From Liolophura sinensis (taxonomy: Eukaryota; Mollusca; Polyplacophora; Chitonida; Chitonidae), in the NCBI RefSeq assembly GCF_032854445.1, contig NC_088295.1:7072501-7136500 (forward strand): a stretch of DNA of 64,000 nucleotides, read 5' to 3'. Below the pieces are notes generated by a model that was not told the origin of the DNA, made no database searches, and worked only from the letters and a program-made list of their open reading frames with translations. The first letter of the stretch is position 1, and the number at the start of each line of letters is the position of its first letter. Below are positions 22,170 through 35,100 of this stretch, piece by piece. Both the position numbers and the translations under genes were made by a program.

Positions 22170-23101
22170 TTATACATTACTGTGAATGCTCGGTGGACGT
22201 GTTTCCAACTGGACTGACAAATTTTGCACATATACTGCCACGGTGAAGTAAGGACATCATTTCGAATAGTTTAGAGAAGATATCTTTTCAATAATCGGTG
22301 AGATTAACGTTATTGCATTTCGTATGTAGGTTTACAACGTAATTTCCTGTAGCTTGATATGCAAGCCTGTCAAATGCAATAACAACAGTATGTTCCGCAT
22401 AAAGCAGTAATTGTTTCTTTCAAGTCTAAGGCTATGGCCTTGGCTTTGACAGAAGTCAGATTTCACGTACTGCTATTAAAGAGATACAACCGTATAATAC
22501 TTACTCTGCACATCTACCCGACGAATGAATTAAGTTTCACCCCAAGTTTAAGTTGGCCTGTTTCATATGCCATGAATTATTTCATTTGTGCACATAAAAT
22601 TCGACATAGTCAGTTTATGCCGATAATAGCGAGATGTTTAATAGATTGCAGTAAGTCACTGAGATACCTTTTTGAATGATTGAAAAGAGCATTGCCATTA
22701 TGTACACTGTAAGTATATGCATTGTAATTTGTCATTTTACAAACTGGCATGTCTTTAGTGTTTGTGGCTATGACTGACTCAGATATTCAAGACAGCTCAC
22801 ATCCAGGCGCTTCATTTTTTTATCGATCTAACATTCGATGTCTTCCATCAACTGTTTGTTCATATATCTACATGTTAACATGCAGGGAAGTTTGTCAGTA
22901 ACGTGCCAAAGATCGGAATTTTACCTGAGCACTTCATTTTCTTCCACCTTTACCGTTTAGTGCCATTGAATAATTGAAAATAGTGTTGAGTACTATGGCG
23001 TTTAACAATAATCAATAAGTAAATCACTTATATTTAAATATTTGTATACACTGTCTATATTTCTTTTTGTTTTCTGTTTTTTTGTTTAGTAAATTGTAGT
23101 A

Positions 23102-26100
23102 ATGGAGAATGAAACCACACCATCTACTCAAGATGCACCAGTTGCAGAAATTACCGAGGAGCAAGTAAATGTTGAACCAGATATGGACCAAAATCAAAAT
23201 AATAGTGAGAGTATACTTTTGTGTCATTAAAATTTGTCTCCATGAGCTCAGCTTAATTTAAATCTAATGGAGTGTCTACTTTGAAGTAATAAGTCTGACA
23301 ATTGAGCTCCTAATTTTGTGAAAATAAACTTAATTAAATGTCTGCAGCATACTAGTACCATCTTTCAAAACTAAACTCTCTAAAAAAAATCTGAAACATT
23401 GATTCTTTTTTGATTTTGGTTATATGTATGAGGCTTAGTTTGGTTGAGAGTTGAAAATTGTGCTTTTTGTATTTCTAGATAATGGTACGGAGGCAGAGCC
23501 AGAAGCTGAGTCTGCTATGGATCAGCCAGAGACTGAAGCCGCTATTGGGGGAGAAGGGGGTTTAACTGATACACCACAAACTACAGAAACTACCCATGGT
23601 GAGTCTGAACAAGTTACTATTGAGCCTGCAGACGGAAATAAGGGAGGAGATCAGCACCCTGGGGATGTAGAGGCTCCTACAGTCGGACAGGAAGAAGCTT
23701 CAGCACCCACAGGTATGTACAGAAAAACACACATATAATTGCAAGGAACACCTAGAGTTTGAATTAAGGTATTAATCATACTTAGTAAAACTTGTACCTG
23801 AATTCAATGCTGGAAAGCTGGAGAATTTCAGAGAGAATTCTTTAAGTACTTACATAATATTAATCCTACACTAGGATTTACATAACATTAATCACAAAAT
23901 TGATTCAAGTCAGTTTTTAACTGTGTTGATGGATTGACTAAAAGTTGGTACATGTTGTGATCTAGATAGTCTTTTGCTAATAGTGTCATCAAATGCCAAG
24001 AAGTTGGTTATACATTATAAACTGATTAGTTGGTATCTGTACACATGTAGCTATGTTATTATTTATCTGTATTGAGTGTATGTAAATCTACTACAGAAGG
24101 CACCTGTTATTTGTGTGATCAGATGAGGCTAGCACAGAGAACCAGCCTGGCGAAGGGCAGGGGTCTGAAGACACGGGTGAGGGTGGAGCATTGGCTGAGG
24201 ATGAAGCTGAAGTGACCCAGCAGACAGAGAGTGGGGAGCAGGAAGCTAAGGAGCAACACGGAGCAGAGGAGGGTGCTGAGCAGCAGTCTGTTCTAGTGGA
24301 CATGGCTGGACAGGAAGCTGAGCAGGAGGCTGGAGTGATTGAGGGACAGGAGGCCACTGGGACAGAGGGACAGGAGGCAGAACCGACCCCAGCAGATGAA
24401 GAGACCCCAGGAGAGCTTCAGGCATCTGCAGTAGAAGTACAGGTCTGTCCTCATTTACAATTTTTGTAGACAATTTTATGTTTAAAGATTCTAAATGCTG
24501 TATACTTTTTTGTTGACGTATGTGTATCTCGAAATATCCAGTCTCTTACAACTCTGATATGTATATTTGCCTTAAACATTTGCCTTCAAACATGGAATTT
24601 ATAGCCAAATGAAGGTCATAAAATAATACTTTTGGTGTTGATGTGATGGCAATTAATGCACCTTGATCATGACTTCTCGAGTGTGCATATATTTATATTG
24701 GATATGTTGATCAACTTTAGGACTTCACAAAAGTTGTAATTTTGTCAAAGTTGACTGCATAATCTGATGAAAATGAACAATGTGTGTTGAAAATGGCCAC
24801 TGTTTTTGCTATTTCAAGCATACACATATGTCCTCTTTGACAACAAATTTACCTGGCTTTTTGATATTTCTGTATTACATATGGAGTACATGTATCATGT
24901 TCATTCTTTCCTATTTTGGTAGGGAGAAGATGGCGAGAGAGCAGAGAGTCCTATAGCTGTTGGGGTCAAACTGTCCCGTGAAGGAAGCCCTGTCCTGATG
25001 ATTGACCCTGATCAAATGCCAGAGATGCTCGAGCCAGGCACCCCAGATGGCAAGTCTATTCTGCTTGACTGAAATTGGTGTGCAGTTGTGTCCAGTGGCA
25101 TAAATAAGAAGTCAAACTCGGTGGCATAAAAGACAACCCAAGTCTTGAATTGTCAGATACAAGTATATCTTTAGAAGAAAATACGGACAGAATTCAGCAT
25201 GCAGTGCCTTTGTATTTTTATACAGTAATTAATATGTGGTTAATAATGTTGACTTCTGCGTTCCATATTTCCATTAGTGTGGTCTTGCTTTTGTTCAGCC
25301 TATGTTTTTCTTTGCATTACAAAAGCTTCAGATGCAGGGGATGCTGATTTATCACAGCAAGAAATGCTAGAGATGGATGAAGAAGAGGCTGATGAACCTG
25401 AGTTTGACAGGGAACAGTTGATAGAGAGATATCATGTAAGTGAGTTAGAGGTTAAGCGGGGGCCTTCTGGCTCAGTGGGTTAGCACGCTAGCGCAGCGTA
25501 ATTACCCAGGAGCCTCTCAATAGTGTGGTCTCTGTGAGTTCAAGTCCAGCTCATGCTGGCTTCCTCCCTGGCCATAAGTGGGAAGGTCTGTCCACAACCT
25601 GCGGATAGTCATGGGTTTCCACCGGGCTTTGCCAGGTTTCCTCCCATCATAATGCTGGCTGCTGTGATATAAGTGAAATATTCTTGTACAGCGTAAACAC
25701 CAATCAAATAAATAGAGGTTAAATGGGAGAGCCAGTGACAGGGAAGAGTTGATAGAGGGCTATCTTGTAAGTGATTTAGTTAGAGGTTTAGTGGGAAAGC
25801 CAGAGTTTAACAGGGAAAGTTAATAGAGAGATATCATGTTAGTTGTTTAGACATTCATTGGGGTAGCAAGAGTTTGACAGAGGATAGTTAGAGATATATT
25901 ATGTGAGTCAGACTTTCACTGGAAGAACTTGAATTTGATTAGGGAGACGTTGTTGTCAGATATATGCAGGTCAGACCTTCGCTGGGAAAACTTTGTTAGT
26001 TTGACATTTGTTGAACCTTCCATTAGGAAGCCTGGGATTGACAGGGAATGTATGTAGTTGTTAGAGATATATTATGTGAGTTATTTAGACCTTTGCTGAG

Positions 26101-29100
26101 TAAGACCCAGATTTATGTTGTGGCGTGTTGTTATATTTATGCATTCTTTACTGGACTCCCAATTTGTCTGAGTGGGACACCATTTCTGATGTCTTTTACA
26201 TGACACATCAATTGGACACCCTTTTGTTGTGATGAAAATATTGTTGAATGAAGAGTCATTTAGTCACTTACTCACAAAGTAGAAGAAACTACATGCCTTG
26301 GTGTGTTCTCGTTCAGAGCAAGTTGAATAAATGCATCATATCAAGGGAAACAACTTTTCCTGGTATTCCATCTTCATGATCAGAGTATATTCATGTACTC
26401 AGCAGCCATATCACTGATTGGCAGAGGCATAAAGCTGTGATGCACCTTCAGCTTTGTGGAAACTTGTACTACATGTGCTTGGTGAAAGTGATTTCAGTTG
26501 GGTTCTACCAGGTTTCCTTGGCCGATGTTGGTTACTACTGTTGATTGGTCCCATGTACATGTAGCCTAACTGTGTGGATGGGTCTCCCCCATGTAGCCTA
26601 ACTGTGTTGATGGGTCTCTACACCTTGTACATGGAGCTTAGCTGTATTGATTAGTCTCTCCCATGTGGCTTACCTATGTTGATTGGTCTCTTCTATGTAG
26701 TTCACCTGTGTTGATGGGATTCTCCCATGTAGTTCACCTGTGTTGATGGGTCTCTGCACCAAGTAGTTTACCTGTGTGGATTGGTCTCTTCCATGTAGTC
26801 TACCAGTGTTGGTGGGACTTTGCCATGTAGCTCACATCTGTTGATGGGTCTCTACACCATATAATTTACCTGTGTTCATTGGTCTCTCACATGTAGCTTA
26901 CCTGTGTTGACGGGTCTCTGCACCAAGTAGTTTACCTGTGTGGATTGGTCTCTTCCATGTAGTCTACCAGTGTTGGTGTGACTTTGCCATGCAGCTTACA
27001 TCTGTTTGATGGGTCTCTACACCATATAATTTACCTGTGTTCATTGGTCTCTCACACGTAGCTTACCTGTGTTGATGGGTCTCTGCACTAAGTAGTTTAC
27101 CTGTGTGGATTGGTCTCTTCCATGTAGTCTACCAGTGTTGGTGGGACTTTGGCATGTAGCTTACATCTGTTTGATGGGTCTCTACACCATATAATTTACC
27201 TGTGTTCATTGGTCTCTCAAACGTAGCTTACCTGTGTTGATGGGTCTCTGCACCAAGTAGTTAACCTGTGTGGATTGGTCTCTTCCATGTAGTCTACCAG
27301 TGTTGGTGGGACTTTGGCATGTAGCTTACATCTGTTGATGGGTCTCTACACCATATAATTTACCCGTGTTGATTGGTCTCTCGCATGTAGCTTACCTGTG
27401 TTGATGGGTCTCTGCACCATGTAGTTTACCTGTGTGGATTGGTCTCTTCCATGTAGTCTACCTGTATTGGTGGGACTTTGGCATGTAGCTCACATCTGTT
27501 GATGGGTGTCTACACTATATAATTTACCTGTGTTGATTGGTCTCTTGCATGTAGCTTACCTGTGTTGATGGGTCTCTACACCATGTAGTTTAACTGTGTT
27601 GATGGATCTCTCCTATGTAGCTTACCTGTGTTGATGGGTCTCTGTACCAAGTAGTTTACCTGTGTTGATGGGTCTCTGCACCAAGTAGTTTACCTGTGTT
27701 GATGGGTCTCTGCGCCAGGTAGTTTACCTGTGTTGATTGGTCTCTCGCATGTAGCTTACCTGTGTTGATGGGTCTCTATCGGTTTTCATGCACATGTACA
27801 ATGTACTTGTTTTGCCTTTTATGTACATGTAATGCAGTATAGTAGTTGACAGCTTGGTGTATCATGTCCACTCAGTCTGCCATTCAGGAGAGAGATCAGC
27901 TACAACAGCAGAACTACCAGCTACAGCACAAGATTGCTGAGTACTTCAGGAAGAAGAAATCTGATGACAGCCGGCAGGACTTTGACAAGAACGTATCAGA
28001 CCAGGAACAGCGTTACATCAAGTACATGGGTAAGTGACTGTGTGTGGGTGGAATTGGTGATGTGAGGACCGAGTGAAAGTTTATCATTTGTGGTGTATTG
28101 CTTGGGTCAGCAGCTTTACATGGCTCACCAGGGTATATATCAGATTCTCACCTGTTACGTTCAGAGGGGTAATAGTATTACAAATGCTTGTGTTATGTAC
28201 ATGTACATGCATCAGTTGGCACTTCTTGTAAAGTAGCTGAAATTTCGGTGTGCAAACTTTTCTTGGAAGTTGTTGTGTGAAGAATGGTTTTCTGTCCACT
28301 GTACAAACTGAGGTGTTGCTGCCCCTTGTCTTTCCTGTAGCAAACTATGAGCTGATGTTATCTGTCCTGAAGCACACTGTGAGCTGATGTTAACTATTCA
28401 GTAGCAGACTATGAACTGATGTTTTTTGTTGTGTCACAGACTATGAGCTGATGTTTACTGTCATGTAGCAGACAATGAGCTGATGTTTTCTGTAGTGTCA
28501 CAGACTATGAACTCATGTTTTCTGTTGTGTAACAGACTGCATGTATGAGCTGATGTTTTCTGTAGTGTCACAGACTTTGAGCTGATGTTTACTGTCCTGT
28601 AGCAGACTACAAGCTGATGTTTACTGTCTTGTAGCAGACTATGAGCTGATGTTTACTGTCCTGTAGCAGTCTATGAGCTGACATTTACTGGCCTGTAGCA
28701 AACTATAGGCTGATTTTTTCTGCCTTGTAGCATAGTATGAGCTGATGTTTTCTGTTATATCACCGACTATGAGCTGATATCTATTGTCCTTCAGCAAACC
28801 ATTATTTCTTATGAACTTTGTTTCTTCTGTAGCCAACCTGGAGGAGTTAAGGAAACAGGAGGGTCAGGAGCAGGAGAACTATCGTGTACAGATTGAGGAG
28901 TTGAAGGAGAGGTGTGGGGAGAAGCAGGAGAGGGTGGAAGGCGAGAGACAGAGGTTCATCGACTTCAAGAAACAGGTGGCTGTTAACTCCCTCAACAGTC
29001 GATCTGGGAAATGTATCCCTCCCAAGGTACAATATTGCTGGATTTATTGATTTATTTATTTATTTGACCGTAGTTTTATGTCTGTACTCAAAAATATTTC

Positions 29101-32100
29101 ACATGGCTGGCAGCCAGCATTATAGTGAGAGGAGGGAGGGCATAGCCTGGGGGAAAACCACTACCACGTATGGTGGAATAGGAAGTCAGCATGAGCTGCA
29201 ACACCATTGATGTGAGGCTCGTGGGTCATTGTGCTGTGGTAGCACGCTAACAGCTAGGCCATTGGGGCCCCTGGCTATTGTTGGATGTTGGTTATAGTGG
29301 GTGTAGATTGCTTTTAAATGCTTCCAGTTGATGTCAGAATTACTTGTACGTTGAAATTTGATGCTGTAATCATCAAATGTTAATCCCATCTGTAGTTTGT
29401 ACAAGTCATTACCCAGATTACATTAATATTCAATGTATATGATAAATGGTTGTGAAAATGCTTTCCTTTATCCTTCCAGTTGTTATTACAAGTCAAAGCT
29501 GCAAGAAGTCTTACTTCTTGTATGTATTTGATAGCTTTACCTTAGGTACCTATTATAAAGACAAGCAGATAGCATTACCTGTTATAAAGACATGTAGACA
29601 CATTGTAGCAGTATCTGCTATAAAGACAAGCAGATACATTGTAGCAGTACCTGTTATGAAGATACACAGATACATTGTAGCTTTAGTAGAAAAATACTGA
29701 CAGCCAACTTAAGCCAAGTTTTAAGTTTTAAACAGTTTTCTATTTGCTTTTCATTTCAGGACATAGAGCAGTATTTGAGCACTGAAAATAGAAAAGACAA
29801 TGATGTTGTGAATGTAAGACTGGAAAATATCAAATTGAAAAATAAACTGAAAAAGAAGGAACAGCAACTCAAGTCAAAGGTAAGACTATGGAGACAATCT
29901 CGCTGTTTGGTGGTTGTGCGTTTTCCTGTCATTACTTAATGTCATGAATAAAGATAAAGCGTCTAACTGTTAAAAAGTTAACTGTTTATAACTTTGTGTT
30001 ATGTGTTGTATATATATTTTTGAAACCATATTATTTCTTCCCAAGATGTGGCATCACAAATGTAAATTATATTAATTGAGTTGATGTAAATACATGTACC
30101 CTAATATTGCCTAGTTTTGTGCATGATAAATCATTTTTCATGATTATTATATTTGTTTGCTTCTAAAAATGCTCTTTTGGGGTGAGTTTAATTAATTTTT
30201 GTATGTATCCATGGACATGATTGTGCTGAAACGGCCTATGTCATTTGTTTACAGGAAGAACTGGCCGAGGGTCTTCATCTAATCGACTTTGAGCAGCTGA
30301 AAATTGAAAACCAGACTTACAATGAAAAGATAGAAGAAAGGAATGAGGTTTGTGATAAACATTGTATGAGTCTTTATCTTGCATGACACAAAATACTCCA
30401 CTCATCATTGGACAACATCCGTCACATGAGGTACAGATATATTCTCGAATCCTGCAGACGACATCAAATGTGTCTGCTGAGTAGGTTATCTCCCTTTGAT
30501 GTCCAACAACGGTCACATCACTGAAGCTAAAGCACTGAATACATCTGTCTTCTGCACTGAATTGATGGATCTTTGCAGGATAAACTGATAAATAGGTGAT
30601 AGGATATGCAAATATATGGTGTCAGTAAGGCTCATATTCCTCAGTATGAGGATTATTGACACCATATATTTGCATATCCTATCACTTAGTAACCATGTAA
30701 CTAATAAAATGAGTTTGTTATGACTACATTGTACTGTGTAAGTCTGAAAGGGCCTGGGGTAACACCAGAGTAAAAGTCTTGATGGGTTTGTGGTAATGAC
30801 AGTGGACATGTGAATGTCTGAGTGGGTAAGAACAGTGTAAAACAATGTGGTTACAAAAAAATCCTGGACATTTGGGTGTCTCTGGTGTAAAGCACTGTGC
30901 AATAGTCTGGATAGGTCTATGGTAACATCAGTCTGGCTAACAAGAACATATGGCTTTGGGGGTTGGTGGTAACAGCAATGTAAAAGTTTGAGCGAGTCTA
31001 TAGCAACAATATGTAAATCAGAGTGGGCCTACGGCAGCAACAGTGTAAAAGTCTTGGTCGGTCTGTGGTGAGGATGGTCTGCTGAAACAATACACTTTAG
31101 TGTGGAGGGCAATACAGCTGTCTCTTGTCGCAGACTAGGTGTGCACAGGCGTTTTTACTGTATTAACACTTATTGTCAACTGCTTGGGTGGGATGTGTTA
31201 TAGGAGTTGCTGAAGTTGCGTAAGAAGATAACCAGCACAGTGCAGGTATTGACTCACCTGAAGGAGAAGCTGCAGTTTGTGCAGGCAGAGAACCACGTGC
31301 AGAACAGTCGGCTGAAGGAAGTGGAAGCAGTGGCAGCTCAGGTGAGTCAGGTTTATAAACTTCTCATCCTTTACAGGTACACAGCTAAGAAGAACAAGTC
31401 TGCAGAACATTTTCATGTTTAGCCAGATATATGAAAAATGAATCAGTATGAATACAGGTGCTGAGACTTCCTGTTAGTCCCCTACTAATACCTAGTGAGA
31501 ACTTCACGTTTTCCTCCCCTGTCAGTCTGTCAGATTAGTTTTCTGGATGTAAAAAAATGTTTTATGTATATGTATGTAAATATGTATAATATTGAATTTA
31601 TACTTTTTACATGGTTTCACCATAACAAGTTACAGATCTTCGTCAAGTTTGAGTTCCAGATACATAAATCCAATTTGGATGAAATTGTGGCAGTTATTGT
31701 CCAAATTTGGACATGAATAGTTTTCTGGAGTTTTCAGTTTTCTAAATGGTTCGTCATATTGAATTGTAACTCGGTACATCACGTTCAGATCACAGTTCAG
31801 ATTTGAATTTTGGGTTGTTTGGTCCATTTTCAACAAATTTAAGGTTATTTTTGACATGTTGTTGGAAAGTTTTCCAGACTGTTTTTTTTTCTAAGCTGTT
31901 CTGTTGAATTTAGACTTAATGTAACTTCATCATGATCAGTTACAGATTAAGATTTAGTGTCAGGATGTTACGTTCATTCTGAGCAAAAGTATGGCCATTT
32001 ATTAATCAGTTTACATCTTTGATGTAAATGTAGCTATTATTCTGATGGCTCAGTCTGTTATGGGACATGTTTATCTGTCGCATTACCTCCATAATGCCTT

Positions 32101-35100
32101 TTCTTCCTGGCAACTAGTTTTAAGATTTGTACATAGCTGTTCATTCCAATCTGTGAGAGCTTGTTTCTCAGGATAGTGAGTTCAGTCTCCACTGAGCACA
32201 AAACACATGCTGTTGAGGCTGATTTTGTCTAGGTTTGGTTTACCACTTTCCTGCTGCACAATATGATTATTAATGAATTTATTAAGTGTGTTCTTAGTTT
32301 AGTTAAATCTGGTCAACTTGTAATTGATGTAGATTCATTGAAGGAAAAAAAATTGATACAGTATATCAGGTAAAAAACGCCTTTACAGTTTCGTGTTGTT
32401 CACTCCTGTACAGTAAATAATTGCTCATCCACTAAATGTGGTAAAATGACGAGTCCACTAAAACGACATGATCTGTATACTACTTGCACTGTAGTGTCAG
32501 TCTGTTGTAAGCATATGGATATGTGATACAAATTTGCAAAATATTGAATGTGAATTTTGTTGATGACCAAATCATTGCTTTTGTTAACATTTTAAGATTT
32601 GAGAGAAATTGGCACAAGTCTGACTGACAAAATTGTATTTTGCTTAGGACAACAGCAACCTTCAGGTGAAGCTTATATTTTTAGTGTAAGTCTGGAGGTC
32701 TTGCCTGAGATTTTGTCAATATACCTGGACCCATGACTGGTTTCCATCTTTTTTGTAATGTTTTACAAAATTAGGATAATTTTTTATATTTTTTTTTTGG
32801 ACAAAGTTAAATGAATGCTGTTTACTGTACTCTGTGTACACAAATGTTTCACAGATACTTTCTTCATGCTTTGGGATATTGATTTTGTACTTGCTTCATA
32901 CATGTCATAGGCAACTTTGAAGAATTTTTAAATTCAAGTGAACAAATGATTTTGTCTTCACACTTTACTCTGGGTGGGTCAGGGCCTCTATTGTGAAGGT
33001 TGATTCATTGATTTATAAGGTTGATTGGATACATAAGGTGTTGATTCAGTCTTGTTAAGGTGGTTGTTTTTCATTTGGTTGGATACATAAGGTGTTGATT
33101 CAATCCTGTTAAGGTGGTTGTTGTTCATTTGGTTGGATACATAAGGTGTTGATTCAGTCCTGTTAAGGTGGTTGTTTTTCATTTGATTGGATACATAAGG
33201 TGTTGATTCAATCCTGTTAAGGTGATTATTTTCCATTTGATCGAATACACAAGGTGTGGATTCAATCCTGTTAAGGTGGTTGTTTTTCATTTGGTTGGAT
33301 ACATCAGGTGTTGATTCAATCCTGTTAAGGTGGTTGTTTTTCATTTGATTGGATACATCAGGTGTTGATTCAATCCTGTTAAGGTGGTTGTTTTTCATTT
33401 GATTGGATACATCAGGTGTTGATTCAATCCTGTTAAGGTGGTTGTTTTCCATTTGGTTGGATACATAAGGTGTTGATTCAGTCCTGTTAAGGTGGTTGTT
33501 TTCCATTTGGTTGGATACATAAGGTGTTGATTCAGTGTTGTTAAGGTGGTTGTTTTCCATTTGATTGGATACATAAGGTGTTATTTCAGTCTTGTTAAGA
33601 TGGTTGTCTTTCGTTTGATTGAGTACATAAGGTGTTGTTTCAATCCTGTTAAGGTGGTTGTTTCAATCTGGAAGTTTTATGATTTTACAAACTTCAGTGT
33701 TCTGTGGGTTTTAGTGGCATTAAGTCGTCAACAATGCTCACGAGTGAAAATCTATGTACCACATATGTCAAAGGCTATCAGTTATTTGCCAAAGGGGTTG
33801 ATGGTTTACTCCAAGCTCTCTACATGTAGTTTCCTTCACCTGTGAAGCTGACTGCTACTGTTGTATATTTATCTATTTATTTGATTGGTGTTTTACACCA
33901 TACTCAAGAATGTCTCACTTATACAACGGCGACCAGCATTATGGTGGAAGGAAACGGGGCAGAGCTAGGGAGGAAACCCACGACCATCTGCAGGTTGCTG
34001 GCAGACCTTCTCACGTGCGGCCAGAGCTACTGTGGTATAAAAGAATTCTTGAGTATGGTGTTAGACACCAATCATTCGAATCAATGAAATCAGAGAAAAT
34101 GTTACTCAAAGATTGTTTTACAGGTTTTTATATACAGTTGTTGCACAGAAATTGAAGCTTTAGAATTTTTTTCCCTCATTGGAAGGTGAGATAAGGATTT
34201 CAATCTATTAAAATTTACCTATGGATTAATGGGGAAAGCTTGATGATTTAAAATGGTCCAAGATTTTTGGATAAACTTGTTCATATCGTTTCATTGTAGA
34301 TATCTTAGAGGAAGATATGTTTAGGTCTGTAGCTTATTCGATAGCTTTGTTTGTCAAGCCTTGTAGGTTTTCCCACTGTCTAAATTTTCCAAAAGTAAAT
34401 GTAAACTTCTTAAACTGAACTGACAGTTAGCATTACATGTGGAATTTCTCAGACATGGAGAGCTTTGCAGACCTGGCATTAAGCACATGTATCAATCTAC
34501 AACTAAATATTTATGTAGTTAACTCTGATTCACTTGTAATGTATGAACTCAGACAGCCCTGGAGACTGGGTGTAAATGTAGTGATACTTTCAGAATGCCA
34601 GTAGCTTTCTGTAAATGAGGGTAGAATCCCTTTGTGAGACAGACAGCTTAATTGTACATGGGTATGTACTTAACCCTATCCCTATCCTTTCACCAGTCAG
34701 CTTACAGCAGAGCCAGCTGTACAGTCTGATTGTTTAAGCAGTGTGTAGAAGACATGGGAAGCTTGGGGTGTTAAATATTGTAGGCTGTGGAAATTCATGA
34801 ACAAGATATACTGTAATCCTTCAACCTTTTTGCACATTTGCTATGTGTTGTTTCAAGCAAATTCTAAAGGCATTTTTCTGTGCAGATTGATCAAATTATA
34901 CTTTTTGTGAAGCCTTGAAATTGGCCAATAGTTTTGTGACCATAAGCAAATCATAAATGTGGACAAATTGCACTGAAAGTTGCTTTTTCATGTGCAAAAT
35001 GGTTGAGGAATTAGGGCTGGTCCAGTATTGGGTATACACTAAGTAGTCTGTTCACACCTGTATACATTTATATGCCTATGTACGTACACTTTAACAAATG

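Noticed and set aside
25299-25325. An earlier acceptor for CCDC96 exon 5 that also keeps the frame
   Set aside because: It would add nine hydrophobic residues to an acidic region; the stretch looks like the pyrimidine tract of the 25326 acceptor. Kept only as an alternative.
25456-25560. tRNA-like A and B boxes (also near 39,150-39,224, 45,751-45,830)
   Set aside because: They are heads of SINEs; no complete cloverleaf or tRNA gene ends are present.
32988-33560. A 190-codon repetitive protein on the minus strand
   Set aside because: It follows exactly from a 54-bp tandem repeat inside a CCDC96 intron; no promoter, splice signals or codon bias seen.
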